Shown: positions 30,816 to 43,414, counted from the first letter of the stretch. The stretch is DNA of 64,000 bases from Gonioctena quinquepunctata (GCA_018342105.1 JAFIRS010001431.1:1-64000), one strand, 5' to 3'. The notes: generated from the letters alone by a model not told the origin. Program-made: numbers and translations.

Positions 30816-33657
30816 TATAGTATACAAAGTTGATTTAATTTATTTAAATGCTGCAAGTTTTCTTGCCCATAAAGACCAGATTATTAGTGAAATATTCTGC
30901 TATCACCCAGCAATCGTTATTTTGAGTGAAGCCAGATGTACAAATGATGTTCAGGATTGTGAAATTGCTGTTAATGGGTATTCGTTCATAAGATGCGATT
31001 CCAGTAGTCGACATACGGGAGGAGTACTCATTTATGTTAGAAAAGATGTCACTTATTCAGCCGAAAAAAGGTTTGTCTCGGATACAAACTACTGGTGTCA
31101 ATTCACTAATATTGAGCTGAATGGAATAAAATGGACCATTGCTGGTGCTTATCACTCTCCAAATGCATGTCATGAGGTGTTCCTGGAAAAACTGGTAGAA
31201 TGGTGCGAAGATTATTTCATGACCAAAAAAATTGTCTTTTAGTTGGTGACGTAAATATAGATTTTCTTGGTAATGGCTCCCACAACAAAAAAATTAAAAA
31301 CATCATAACAACTCATGGAATTGAACAACTTGTTGATGAGTACACAAGAATAACCTCAATTAGTTCTTCTTTAATCGATTATGTGTTGTCAAATCAAAAC
31401 AGTGTCAAAGTATGTGTACATCATGAACCAAAAATTACAGATCACTCAATAATCAGTGTTAATTTACAATATAATGAAGCTGTTCCAAATAAAAAAATTC
31501 TTACTCGGAAACTAAATAATGACATTTTTCATAATATTAATCTTAAACTCATTGAATGTGAATGGTTGAGTAATTCAAATGATGTAAATGATATTTATGG
31601 TGATATTGAATCGAAGTGTAGATTTATATTGGATGAAATGGCACCAATAGTTGAATTTGAAATTAAACATAATCAAGTCCCCTGGTATGATGACGAAATC
31701 AAAGCAGCGTCCAAAGATAGAGACAGAGCATATAAAGATTTCATTAAATATGATGGTACTTCAAAAGCGGAGCTATGGAATCAATTTAAATTAAAACGGA
31801 ATAAGGTTGTAAATATGTTAAAAATAAAAAATCGCAATATTTTGAAAACAAAATTGATGCAAACAGGGCGACGCAAAAGAAATGTGGAAAACTATGAAAA
31901 CATTAATAAAAGGTGAAGAACAATTTGTGAACTTTGAATGTATAAACTTCATTATTGATAATTCCGTTTCTATAGTAAAAACTGAGATGGAGGCGGCTGA
32001 AAACTTCAATTTATATTTTGTTGAAAGCATTGAAGATATTTCTAGATCTATCACTAGTAAAATTGAATGGCCTGCTCCAAATAAAATAATAGAAACAAGC
32101 TTTGTTGAATTCCAAAACATCAACATAGTTAAGTTGAAATCCATCATATTCTCTCTAAAAAATAAAGGTAGTGTTGAAGAAGTTATGGGTATCAAATTCT
32201 TGAAGGAAACTTTCTATACGATTGGTTTTGCTCTGCTGAATCTCATAAATACGTCACTTTCAAATGGAAACTTTCCCGAACGGTTGAAGAAAAGTACAAT
32301 TACCCCCATTCCCAAAATCAGTAACGCAAGTGAAATGTCAGACTTTAGGGCTATAAATACGTTGCCGACTATTGAAAAATGGTTAGAGAAAGTAATATAT
32401 GAACAAATATTTCAAGACTTTGATGAAAACCACCTTTTCATGGGAAATCAATCCGGCTTTAGAGAACATCATTCGTGTGAAACGGCACTTCAGCTAACAA
32501 TTTCGAAATGGAAACAGGAATTAGACACTGGTAAATATATAGTAGCTGTATTTCTTGACCTCAAAAGGGCTTTTGAGACAATAGATAGGAGTATCTTACT
32601 GCGTAAACTAAGATATTATGGTATTGGGGGAGTTGTCCTCAAGTGTTTTGAAGAGTACCTAACTAATAGATCACAAGCAACCAAAGTGGGTAAATCGCTC
32701 TCTAATGAAGTTCTCAATAACATAGGTGTACCCCAAGGTAGCGTACTAGGACCTCTACTTTTTATAATATATCTAAATGATATAAATTACATACAGGGCC
32801 ACGATTTCCTCAACTTATTTGCAGACGACACTATGGTTGCTTGTTACGGCGGTGACCTTATTGAAACAGTGGGGCGTTTGAACCAAGTCCTGACAAAGTT
32901 TGAGGCATATCTAGAGGTGAATAAACCGAAACTGAATACGAAAAAAACTAAGGCAATGATCATCAGTAATAAATACAAACTAAAATTAGTGGATTATCAA
33001 TCCCTCAGACTCCAAATGGAGGATGACAAAATTGAATGGGTATCTGAATTCAAATACCTAGGATTTATGCTTGATGAATCGTTAACCCTCAACAAGCATT
33101 GTGATTACATATGCAAAAAGATATCAAAAAAACTATTTTTCTTCTCTAGGATATCATCCGAAGTCTCAATATTTTCAAAAATTACCATATATAGAACCAT
33201 CATTCAGCCCCATTTCGATTATTGCTCAACCCTGTTATATCTATTAGATGTGAACAATATGCAAAAGTTACAGAAACTTCAAAATCGGGGTATGAGAATT
33301 ATTTTGAGGTGTAACAGGTATACTCCGATTCAATATATGCTTAACACTCTTGGTTGGTATGATGTAACGAAAAGATATTTCTATTTAACTATGGTATTCA
33401 TTTTCAAAATTACCAAAAACTTATTACCAAAATACTTCGATTGCTTCATCACTTATAATAATCAAATCCATGAGCACAATACAAGGACAACTGATCAATT
33501 TCACATATCTAGAACAAGAACAAAAAATTCAATGAACTCGCTATTTTTCAAGGGATTGGTCGATTTCAATCAACTTCCCAAACCAATGAAGAACTCAGCC
33601 ACGTTACATTCTTTTAAAAACCAGCTAAAAAGCCATGTTATGTCACTCAACTCATGA
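30816..33657 (+). pseudogene. LINE-C ORF2: endonuclease and reverse transcriptase, few frameshifts
   Basis: The ORF2 frame is open from the end of ORF1 and lacks a nearby ATG, so reinitiation or a lost start is possible. Endonuclease: LNAASFLAHKDQIISE, LSEARC, GGVLIYVRK, LVGDVNIDFL, SSLIDYVLS, ITDHSIIS. A slip in an A7 run near 31230 and shifts near 31870 break the frame. The reverse transcriptase lies in one 591-codon frame (31882-33657): ITPIPKISNASEMSDFRAIN, SGFREHHSCETALQ, VFLDLKRAFETIDR, GVPQGSVLGPLLF, LFADDTMVA, KYLGFMLDESL. Only two or three lesions separate it from an intact gene. Confidence 0.88.
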
Positions 33658-34177
33658 ATCAACATATTGTAGTTTTATTTCGATGCAGATTTGATATTCA
33701 ATGTCTTTAAGATATACTTTTTTTCTCTAGAGATATATTTGTTTTTAGATATACAGTTTTTAGATATACATTTTATATGAGATATTTTCTTTTAACTTCT
33801 TTTAACTGCCTGTAATGTGTTTTAATGTGTTCAAATGTCTCAAGATGTGGTCAAAAATGTGTTCAACTGTGATGTCATGTCATGTAATCAACTGTACTTT
33901 GTGTATTTATTTTATTTTTATTTTTTAATGTTGTTTTTTAATTCAAATTAGTATAATCTGAACAACCATTGTATTTATATTAGGAATTCCTATTTCAATA
34001 AAGATTTCATTTCATTCATTTCATCATCTAGTAGCGATGCTAGTAGGCTACTGTCAACATTCTGTTAAAAACCAATATTTCAACAAAATGTCAAATTAGC
34101 GTTTCTTCATTCTCAAGCTTTCAGTTTGGTATAACATTAATGATAATAATTAATTAATTTTTCTTTTATTGAAAATA

Positions 34178-35205
34178 ATGGAAAATTATACAAATTTGGA
34201 ATTGTCAGACATACATTTTGTCTATGGTCGAAGTAATGGAAATGGTCGGCAAGCTCGACGATTATATGCTGAGTTGTATCCGGGACGTAGGGTACCACAT
34301 CACAAAATATTTGCTCGTCTTCACCAACCTTTGCGCGAAAATGGTACATTTAAGAAACAAACGGCTGACTGCGGGCGCCCTCGAAAAGTACGAACTGTGC
34401 AACTAGAAGAAGCAGTTCTCGAGTTGATTGCGGAGTCATCTGAAACAAGTACTCGAAAAATTGCCAAAATACTAAATGTAAGCAACTTCACTGTATTCAA
34501 AATTCTTGAAGAACAGCAATTGTCTCCGTTTCATATTCAACGTGTGCAAGTTCCACTATCTAGGGAATTTTTTCCGCGCCTAGTTTTTTGCCATTGGATT
34601 CTCCATCAAATCGCTCAAATTCCTAATTTTTCAAATGGCGTTTTGTTTACTGACGAGGCTAGTTTTGGACGACAGTGTATACGAAATTTCCATAACAACC
34701 CCCTCGGGGCTGAGAAAAATCCACATGGAATCTTTGAAGCTCATTTTCAGCACAAGTTTGAGTAAATGTATGGCTTGGGGTACTTGATGATCATTTAATC
34801 GGTCCATATATTTCCTCCCACAACGACTAACAGGCGACTCTTACCTTAATTTCCTACAGGAAGAGTTACCTATTTTTCTTGAAGAAATTCCTCTACAGCC
34901 GAGACAACACTTCTGGTTCATGCATGATGATGCACCAGTCCATTTTAGCATTATTGTACGTAATCACTTAGATATGGTATATCTCCAAATTGTTGGATAG
35001 GTAGGGGAGGTACGAAACATTGGCCTGCTCGATCTCCGGATTTAAATCCTCTAGATTTTTTCAATTGAAGTTTTCCCAAGTTATTAGTTCATTCCACTTC
35101 CGTCGAAGATGTTGAAGACCTGAGGACTCGAATTATAGTCGGCTGTGAGACAATAAGAAATACACCAGGAATATTTGCGCGAATACGAAAATCATTGAGG
35201 CGAAA
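34178..35205 (+). pseudogene. Mariner C transposase, first copy
   Basis: From ATG 34178 (MENYTNLELSDIHFVYGRSN) through the helix-turn-helix region RLYAELYPGRRVPHH and TSTRKIAKILNVSNFTVFKI to the first catalytic block VLFTDEASFGRQ. The ORF stops at 34765 after a small deletion (HFQHKFE where copy 2 has HFQHQFSVNVWLG). The second aspartate (HDDAPVHF) and the third block are in other frames and damaged. The gene breaks off near 35205 at the duplication junction. Confidence 0.8.
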
Positions 35206-35449
35206 AAAATCTCTCCTGTCTTTTTTCCGTATGGGGCGCCGTTTTTATGCAAAAAAATCAAACATTTTAACGCTTATTTGTCATTACTTTAATACAGTAT
35301 CTAGTAGCGATGTAGTAGGCTACTGTCAACATTCTGTTAAGTACGAATATTCCAACGAAATGTCAAATTAGCGTTCCTTTATTTCTAAGCTTTTAGTTTG
35401 GTGTAACATTGATGATAATAAGTAATTAATTTTTCTTTTATCGAAAAAA

Positions 35450-36479
35450 ATGGAAAATTATACAAATGCGGAATTGTCAGACATGCATTTTGTCTATGGT
35501 CGAAGTAATGGAAATGTTCGGCAATCTCGACGATTGTATGCTGAGTTGTATACAGGACGTAGGGTACCCCATCACACAATATTTGCTCGTCTTCACCAAC
35601 GTTTTCGCGAAATGGTACATACAAGAAACAAACGGCTGACTGCAGGCGCCCTCGAGAAGTACGAACTGTGTAACTAGAAGAAGCAGTTATCGAGTTAATT
35701 GCGGAGTCACCTGAAACAAGTACTCGAAAAATTGCCAACATACTGAATGTAAGCAACTTCACTGTATTTAAAATTATCTATGAATCCGTTTCATATTCAA
35801 CATGTGCAAGCTCTACTACCTAGAGACTTTTTTCCGCGCCTAGTTTTTTTGCCATTGGATTCTTCATCAAATCGCTCAAATTCCTAATTTTTTGAATGGC
35901 GTTATGTTTATTGACGAGGCTGATTTTGAACGACAGTGTATACGAAATTTCCATAACAATCACCTCTGGGCTGAGGAAAATCCACATGGAATCTTTGAAG
36001 CTCATTTTCAGCATCAGTTTTCAGTAAATGTATGGCTTGGGGTACTTGATGATCATTTAATCGGTCCATATTTCCTCCCACAATGACTAACAGGCGACTC
36101 ACATTGATTTCCTACAGGAAGAGTTACCTGTTCTCCTTGAAGAAATTCCTCTTTAGCTGAGACAACACTTCATGCATGATGGTGCACCAGTCCATTTCAG
36201 CATTATGGTACGTAATCACTTCAGTATAAACAAATCGTTGGATAGATAGAGGAGGTACGGAACATTAGCTGCTCGATCTCCGGATTTAAATCCTATAGAC
36301 TTTTGCATTTGGGGTTTTCCTAAATCATTAGTTTATTCCACTCCCGTCGGAAATGTTGAAGACCTGAGGAATCGAATTATAGCCAGCCGTGAGACAATAA
36401 GAAATACACCAGGAATATTTGCGCGAATACGACAATCAATGAGGCGAAGAGTTGAATCTTCTGTTATTGTTCTGGTTTA
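35450..36479 (+). pseudogene. Mariner C transposase, second (tandem) copy
   Basis: Starts MENYTNAELSDMHFVYGRSN at 35450 and is clearly paralogous to the first copy, including upstream bases. A short deletion shifts the frame at RFREMVHTRNKRL. Later parts include VMFIDEADFERQ, QFSVNVWLGVLDDHLIGPYF, MHDGAPVHFS and the C-terminal RRRVESSVIVLV, ending at 36479 next to the right TIR. Several lesions; inactive. Confidence 0.8.
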
Positions 36480-36991
36480 ACGTAATTGTATTAGATAGTT
36501 CTTGATAATGTATTAAAGAAATGAAAAATGCGCATGAAGATGTTTAATTTTTTTGCATAGAAACGGCGCCCTATACGAAAAAAAAAACGTGAAGGATTTT
36601 TTGTCACAAATTGAACAAGGAATTCAAAAATTATTTTTTATCCGAAATATCTCAGTGGCGTACTATTTTTTTCATTAAAAAAATTGCGATAAATACCCGT
36701 ATGCGCGCCAATGATGAAAATAAAATTCTGAATTTCATATGAAAAGATGCGCAATAATAACTCCTTGGAACTCACCAAATTTCATACGCACATCTCTGCT
36801 GGTCTCAGAGCAATAAATAAATAATAAGTTTTTAAGAAAAACTTTATCGTATCTCGGAAAACGAACCATTTGCGGACAAAAGTTATATAGCAAACTGTCA
36901 TAATTTTTTCATGCAGAATCACCCCCTGAAGTTTTTCGCACTTATCCACTAACACCCTGTATGTATTCACATGTGTATGTATATGAGTATA

Positions 36992-39815
36992 CAGGGTGGG
37001 GCACCCCATACGACACGGTCCCTGTAAACCAAACCATTATTTTTTCGGGAATTTCTTCATTTCATTATATGTATATTGATTAAGGTAGTGAAAGGAAATT
37101 ATTTTGGAGTATACAAGGTGGCTCAAAAAAGTGTGACATATCAAAGTTGTGTTTTTTTCGTTACACTTCTGAATAGGTCAGGAAATAATAATATGATTTC
37201 ATATGAGGTACTATGTACCTAACTATAACCGTTCTCTAGTTATTGATTTTTTAATGAAAATGTTAGGTATAATTGGAAACTAAATAACATCGAAATGTAT
37301 AGAAATTATCCCTTCGATCTCTGACCGAGCATGAGAAAGGTTATTTTGATAAAACCCGTTTCTCAATATTATACAGAATGTTCAAAAATCATTGTAACTA
37401 TTAATAATTCCGGACAAAGATAACTTTGTTATTTCTCAACAATATAAAATTCAATTATCTTTCATTTCATATTGGAGTTCCCTATACCTAACCTGAATAG
37501 TTTTTCAGATATTGGCTTTTTCAAATAGTAGTTCTTATTTCAATGCATTCTTTGAATCAAAATATCTTTGAAACGACATTTATTCAACTTGTTGAAAGAA
37601 TTCTCATTGGCAGTTATTGTGTTTTACGTTATTCAAAACATTCACTGAATTATTAGCATCGAAAATGGAAACTTATCCCATTCAAGAGCGGATAGATATG
37701 ATTTTAGCGATTGGTGAGTGTTCAGAGAATTGCCTTTTGGTGTCGAGGGTGTATGCCCAAAAATATCCAGATCGGAATCATCCAAACAAGTTAATTTTCA
37801 AACGATTGCTACATCAATTTCGTAGGACTGGAAGTGTAGCTTATGAAAAGGCAAATAGACCAAAACCTATCATTGGAAATGAGGAAAATGAATTTCTCAT
37901 TATGGGATCAATCATAGAAAACCCTCATATGAGTCAACGTGATACCGAGAAAGAGACAGGGATAAGCAGACGGAGCATTTCTAGGGTAATGAAGAAATAC
38001 AAATTTCACCCGTACCGTATTCAGATGCACCAGGAATTATATGAAATAGACTTCCATCGACGAATCAAGTTTTGTCTATGGGTTCTAGACAAGTTTAGTG
38101 AGGATGAACATCATTTGGATTCCATTTTATTTTCTGATGAATCTACTTTTCATAACGATGGCTTAGTGAACAGACACAACTTCCATTATTATAGTGATGT
38201 GAATCCTTATTTTTTCCGCACTCTGGATCACCAGAATAGATGGTCTGTTAACGTCTGGGGAGGAATTATAGGTACACAAGTTATAGGACCATACTTTTTT
38301 GATAGAAACTTGAATGGTCAAATTTTTTTACAATTTTTACGAGATGATCTGCCTGAGCTTTTGGAGAATGTGCCGCTAAATATCAGACAACGGATGTGGT
38401 TACAATTGGCACATTTCAAATTCAGTGATAGACAGACACAACTTCCATTATTATAGTGATGTGAATCCTCATTTTTTCGGCACTCTGGATCACCAGAATA
38501 GTCTGTAAACCGGAAGGAATTATAGGTACACAAGTTATAAAGCCATACTTTTTTTATGGAAACTTGTATGGTCAAAAATTTTTACGGGATGATTTGCCTG
38601 AGATTCTGGAGGATGTGCCGCTGTATATCAGACAACAGATGTGGTTACAATTGGATGGAGCTCCGGCACATTTCAAATCCAGTGTCAGACAGTTTTTGAA
38701 TATGTGCTTTCCGAATAAATGGATTGATATAAGGGAGGACCACAAAATTGGCCGGCGAGATCACCAGATTTGACTTGCCTTGATTTTTTCCTATGAGGAT
38801 ACTTGGAGAATGAGTTTCACGACACTCCTCCAACCACACTGGAAAATATGAAGGAGAGAATAAGGGATGCTTTTCGAAGAGTGACGCCTCAAATGTTATT
38901 AAATGTTAAGTAGTCTTTCATAGAGAGAGTGTCTCTTTGTATTCAACAGGATGATCGTCATTTCGAGCACCTACTCTGAATTAAATACATTTGTGTTTCA
39001 TATTTTGTTGTTGTTTCAGTTGAATAATAAAAAAAATTTATAGCCTGTTTAATGAACTAATGTCAGAATATGAATGTAAATGATAACTTCATTATAGTGG
39101 ACAGTAAATATTTTCGATTGAGTGAGGTATAACAACTGTCAATGAGAATTCTGTGAGCAAATTAAATCAATGTCGTTTCAAAGCTATCTTGATTCAAAGA
39201 ATGCATTGAAATAAGAACTACTATTTGAAAAAGCCAATATCTGAAAAACTATTTAGGTTAGGTACAGGGAACCCCTATATGAAATGAATGATAATTGAAT
39301 TTTATATTGTTCAGACCAAATAAATACAGGGTGTTCTATTTGAAATAACAAAGTTATCTTTGTCCGAAATTATAAAAAAGTGAGGATTTTTGAACATTCT
39401 GTATAATATTGAGGAACGGGTTTTATCGAAATCAATAGCCCAAAACCTCTTTTATGCTTGGTCAGAATTCGAAGGGATGATTTCTATACATTTCGATGTT
39501 ATTTAGTTTCCAATTGTACCTAGCATTTTCATAAAAAAATCAATAACTCGAGAACGGTTATAGGTAGGTACATAGTACCTTTCATGAAATCATATAATTT
39601 TTTCCTGACCTATTCAAAAGTGTAACGAAATACAGGGGATTCCATTTAAAAAAACACAACTTTGATATGTCACACTTTTTTGAGCCCCCCTGTAGACTCG
39701 AAAATAATTTCCTTTCGCAGCCCTAATCAATATGCATATAATGAAATAGAGTAATCCCTGAAAAAATTTATGGTTTGGTGTACAGGGACCGTATTGTATG
39801 GGGTGCCCCACCCTG
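36992..39815 (+). mobile_element. Mariner-like element D with about 630-bp TIRs
   Basis: The ends CAGGGTGGGGCACCCCATAC and their complement are flanked by TA at 36990-36991 and 39816-39817. The inverted repeats run from 36992 to about 37616 and from about 39130 to 39815, far longer than the roughly 30 bp of classical mariners. One transposase gene lies between. Derivative B at 19.7-20.7 kb is the same family with the gene deleted. Confidence 0.9.
37665..38980 (+). pseudogene. Mariner D transposase with internal tandem duplication
   Basis: I chose ATG 37665 (METYPIQERIDMILAIGECS) as the start, because the sibling families also start with ME-x-YT/YP. Then come RVYAQKYPDRNHPN (helix-turn-helix), RDTEKETGISRRSISRVMKK, LFSDESTFHNDG (first aspartate) and RWSVNVWGGIIGTQVIGPYF. 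At 38412 the frame ends because a segment of about 262 bp (from 38171) is repeated imperfectly from 38433. After the repeat, LDGAPAHFKSSVRQFL (second aspartate), ARSPDLTCLDFFL (third) and RHFEHLL complete the gene at 38980. Frame breaks and the duplication inactivate it. Confidence 0.88.
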
Positions 39816-40189
39816 TATATAAACGAACCTCCACGTGTAATATGAATTTTATATAAAGATATGGACCCTCGCCACATTCTCAAGAAAGGAAAAAGGAAAT
39901 TAAAATTATTAATAGAACTAGTATCGATTTCAGCAAGAATTCCAATTATTCATATTTTCATTGTAAACAATATATTAATATGTATAATATGCATACCATT
40001 CATTTTGATTACCTAATGAAAATCCTGAATTATTCCAAGGAGCTGCACAAAACGAGTGCCTTGAGTGCTTAGCTAAACCCTTGGAATTATAAAGAATAAC
40101 CGTTATAAATATGTATGTATACAAGTATCTTGTTATATTGGTTTTACGAAATAAATTGAAATGTCCATTATTTCGCAAAATTTTTCTGT
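39816..40189. other. No recognisable feature
   Basis: Spacer between mariner D and a minisatellite. Only short ORFs without motifs. Confidence 0.4.
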
Positions 40190-40690
40190 AAGCATCATTA
40201 ATATGCACTTCTTTTGCTATTGTGGCTCCAATATGGCGGATGAGTTTTGTGATTATAATCTATTCAAAATTGGTGTTCGGGAAAAGAGATTACGATTTTT
40301 TTTTAAATTTATGACTTCCAAATAGCGGCTCCAATATTCCGGCGAGTTTTATGGTAATAGACCGATTCCAATAGAAATTGGTATGTGGGGGTTTTTGGGG
40401 TCTCAGATAATGATTTTTTTTTGTCAGAATTCACGAATTCAAGATCTTAGATGGCTACGACTTTTGTGATTATAGTCCGATTCCATTCAAAATAGGTTCG
40501 TGGAGGTTTTTGGGGTCGGACAACATGATTTCTTTGTCAAAATTCATGAATTCAAGATGTCTACTCCGAGAAGACGACGTGTTTTGTTATTATGGCCCGA
40601 TTCCATTGAAAATTGGTAACTGGGTTTTTTGGGGTCGTATATTATCAATTTTTGTCAGAATTCAATGAGATGGCGGATTTTATGAATGAC
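40190..40690. repeat. Minisatellite, about four units of 110-120 bp
   Basis: Degenerate units share CGATTCCATT-AAAATTGGT, a GGTTTTTGGGGTC block and GTCAGAATTCATGAATTCAAGATG. Each unit spans about 110-120 bp, with the clearest borders around 40365, 40480 and 40600. No coding content. Confidence 0.75.
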
Positions 40691-41849
40691 TTAGGAGAAA
40701 AAAATAAAAATAATAAAAAAAAATTAAGACAAGCTTTTATACAAATGCACTAAGAATGAAAAAATAATTTCTTTGTTTGACCTAGGTTATTGAATGAATT
40801 TCAAAGCTCAATAGTATAAAATAATATATTATTGAGAAAAAATTCATGGACAAGCTAAAACTCCAATATTTCTTCAGAAGCTTGAGGCGTTAAACGTCAT
40901 TCTACTCAAAGTGAAGCCTCAAGCGTTTGAAGGAATAATGAGATTTTAAAAATTCATATGTTCATGTAAATTTTATTTAGTACGTACTGCCGACTCCTCT
41001 GATCAATGACCAAAGATGGGGTTTTCCTGTAACTTCACTATTTAACTTGAATCATTGAGTGTTATTTTTTACTTTTCAATTCGATAATTCATAAATGAAA
41101 GCTTGACTTTAAAGAGATTTCATATGAATATTTGTTTTATACTTTTTTGCTTTAGAATCCATTTAATAATCTAGGTCAAACAATTTATGACATAATTGTT
41201 TTCCTGTTTAGCTGCCCTGTAAATAAAAATCCCGTACGCGTCACGCTGGCACTGAACACAACATTCCTGATCCCATTCCCAGTATTCTCTAATCTAGTTC
41301 TCTGATAAATATGATTGATTATGGCAATATTCGGTAGTTTTATCAAGGAAGCCGATTTAATCGACACAAGAGTAGGCGTAACCAAACAAAACATATTTCA
41401 AGAATGCAATAACCGGATGTCAGGTGAACACCGAATCAAACAGGGGAATTTTTTATTCGACGTGAACATTCGGATTCGTTGTTTTACCAAGACGTAAAAT
41501 CAATAACCTCCTGAGATAACGCCGGAACAACTGCACGTTCATGACTACTAGTATTTTTTCCTTCAGATAAATATAGAAGAGAACTAGAAGGAATATCAAC
41601 ATGGCAGAAAAAGATTAAAAAAAGCTTGATTTGCATATCAACAAATCTACATCTACCCATAATACTATAACTCGATCTATCCATCGATGTCGCATTTCGA
41701 GGAGTTATATTATTCTCATTAGTTCAATTGTCCTTTTTGGTCGATATATTCACGTCATTACCTTCCAAAAATATGATTTAGGAGTGACTTATGATTATGA
41801 AATATCGATTGGAACGTTTCAGTCGTTACTCTTTCTCCAATTCATTTGT
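40691..41849. other. No recognisable gene
   Basis: AT-rich spacer before the CR1-like element. A short imperfect inverted motif (CTTGAGGCGTT against AAGCCTCAAGCG, about 40882-40932) is visible. No protein-like frame was found. The right part may be the 5' leader of the CR1-like element. Confidence 0.4.
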
Positions 41850-41867
41850 GTCGCCAAAATGTAGAGC

Positions 41868-42263
41868 AACAATAGCGTTTTCAAGTGCTGCAAAAAGCCC
41901 TCAACATATCCAACGTGCATAAACTGTTTTGGAATCTTCCACAAAACCTGTCTAAATGAGGTCAAGAAAAACATTAATATTCTTGTTAACAATAAAGTTA
42001 ACCGCTGTGTGACGCAAAAACGTCAGGATGCCACACCAGAAATAAGTTTACTCGAAACAACCATTCAGGACCTGGCCGAAGAGACGGAAATGAAGAGTAA
42101 GCACTTGAAAAAAACTGGAAAGTGACAACGAAAAATTCACCCAAGAAGCCATAAAGATTGGAATGGAATTGAACGACGTGATGAATAATCTGAAAAAAGT
42201 TATCGACGAACTGAAAGGCCACATACGGGAACTACAAAAAGGCATGGGAAAAAAACAAAACTA
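41868..42263 (+). pseudogene. LINE-B ORF1 with Cys/His finger and coiled coil
   Basis: Reads SNNSVFKCCKKPSTYPTC, then INCFGIFHKTCLNE. The cysteines and the H-x2-C pair resemble the PHD-like finger found at the start of some CR1-type ORF1 proteins. A coiled coil follows (ISLLETTIQDLAEETEMK, then LNDVMNNLKKVIDELKGHI). A slip in an A-run near 42110 moves the second half into another frame, and an early stop follows the ATG. Predicted role: binding element RNA. Inactive. Confidence 0.55.
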
Positions 42264-42516
42264 AAAATAGAACGTTTATACCCAGACAACTAGGAGTTTT
42301 TGTCATATATCCACCATGACTGAGGAATTTATTGCCAGTGGCGTCGATAAACAAAGAAGGAAGAAGTGGAAGCAGAAAAAACTCTGACTCAGCAACCCAA
42401 TATGAATGGCAGAGGTTGCCAAAACCTCAAGGACAAATTGTGGAAACAAAGGACTTATGAGACATGTAGCACATCGGAATAAAATAATGATCATAGCAGG
42501 TCAGCATGAAGCCAAA

Positions 42517-43414
42517 TAGTACCCTCCATACCGCTTTCTCTTCCAGGGCCCCTATATCAGCCCGTGAAACCAGAAATGAACGAGGAAGAAATGTTAATAA
42601 TATAAATATGGACTTAGCAACAATTCTCGAGTGGGGATCTAATAACTTGGTAGAATTCAATGCAAACAAAACACAAGCATGTCTTTTCTCTAGAAAAGCC
42701 GATCTCACTGTGCCTAACAAAACTTTGTCAGGAGTAACCATACCACTGAAGTCATCCATATCGATGCTTGGTATTACTATCAGCAATAACCTTTCCTGGG
42801 AAAATCACGTGAGGTCCATTGCCAAAAGTGCATCCCAAAAACTTGGTTTTTTGTTTCGTGCCAAGAGCTATTTCACCCCCACTCAGCTGCTTATGATCTA
42901 TAAGGCACAGATCCGACCTGTACTGGAATACTGTTCCCATATTTGGAGCGCGGCACCTAAACATATCCTGAGGCTATTGGATTCTGTCCAAAAAAGGGCA
43001 ATTCGTCTCGTCGGTGATGCCTCGCTTACAAACTCGCTCACTTGTCTGGAACACCGTAGAAAAGTTGGCGATTTGTCTCTATTTTATAGATATTTTCATG
43101 GGCGATGCTCTTCTGAAATATCAACAATCGTTCCTGCTTTGGCAGTCTCTTCGAGATTAACCCGTCAAGTTCAGTCATCACACCCCTTCGTGGTCATTTT
43201 GGAGACCTGCAGAACATCACTTTCCAAAGACTCGTTCATCCAACGAACAGCGAGGCTTTGGAACTCATTGCCTAGGGAGGTGTTCCCCGAGGCATACAAC
43301 CTCCAGAAATTTAAGAAGAACACCAACTCCTACCTTCTTTCCCTTGGTTCCCACGATGTTCTCTGAACATTACAGGATATCCCTTTTCGTGGGAACCAAA
43401 ACATAAAAAAAAAA
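42517..43414 (+). mobile_element. 5'-truncated LINE-1b with poly(A) tail
   Basis: Homology to LINE-1a (opposite strand, 3.9-7.1 kb) begins abruptly in the reverse transcriptase active-site region at ATAGTACCCTCCAT and runs to the 3' end, followed by ten A residues (43405-43414). 5' truncation with a poly(A) tail is the hallmark of target-primed reverse transcription. It interrupts LINE-B. No clear target duplication is visible. Confidence 0.9.
42520..43366 (+). pseudogene. LINE-1b ORF2 C-terminal part (open frame)
   Basis: One uninterrupted frame covers the RT thumb and C-terminal region: LHTAFSSRAPISARETRNER, FNANKTQACLFSRK, SISMLGITISNNLSWENH, YFTPTQLLMIYKAQIRP, PVLEYCSHIWSAAPKH, to SLGSHDVL. 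Over the last 157 residues it differs from LINE-1a by a single residue (VVILETC against VVTLETC). It lacks the catalytic RT motifs. It shows that the frame break at 4397 in LINE-1a is a private one-base loss. Confidence 0.88.

Larger units (their letters stand above)
30055..34022 (+). mobile_element. CR1/Jockey-group non-LTR element (LINE-C), nearly full length
   Basis: Contains a leader, ORF1, ORF2 and a 3' UTR ending in (TTTCA)n-like repeats (TTTCATTTCATTCATTTCAT) with AATAAA just before. It splits mariner C between CAATACACAGTA and TCTAGTAGCGATG. The uninterrupted version at about 35295-35325 confirms the site. No clear target duplication is visible. This is the best-preserved retroelement in the window. 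Confidence 0.85.
29605..36959 (+). mobile_element. Mariner-like element C: one TIR pair, two transposase genes, one LINE inside
   Basis: TIRs of about 430 bp match inverted (29605-30040 against 36535-36959). They begin (T/C)AGGGTGTTAGTG and are flanked by TA. Inside are two transposase genes in tandem (34178 and 35450). Between the genes a piece of the left internal region recurs (GGCGCCGTTTTTATGCAAAAAAAT near 35235, matching near 29980), so a segment of the element was duplicated head to tail. A non-LTR element occupies 30055-34022. Its empty site is visible in the second copy at about 35300. Confidence 0.85.

Noticed and set aside
37617..37664. Upstream start for the mariner D transposase (TTG at 37617)
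   Set aside because: No ATG at this point, the codons overlap the TIR end, and sibling genes start at the ME-x-Y motif; ATG 37665 preferred.
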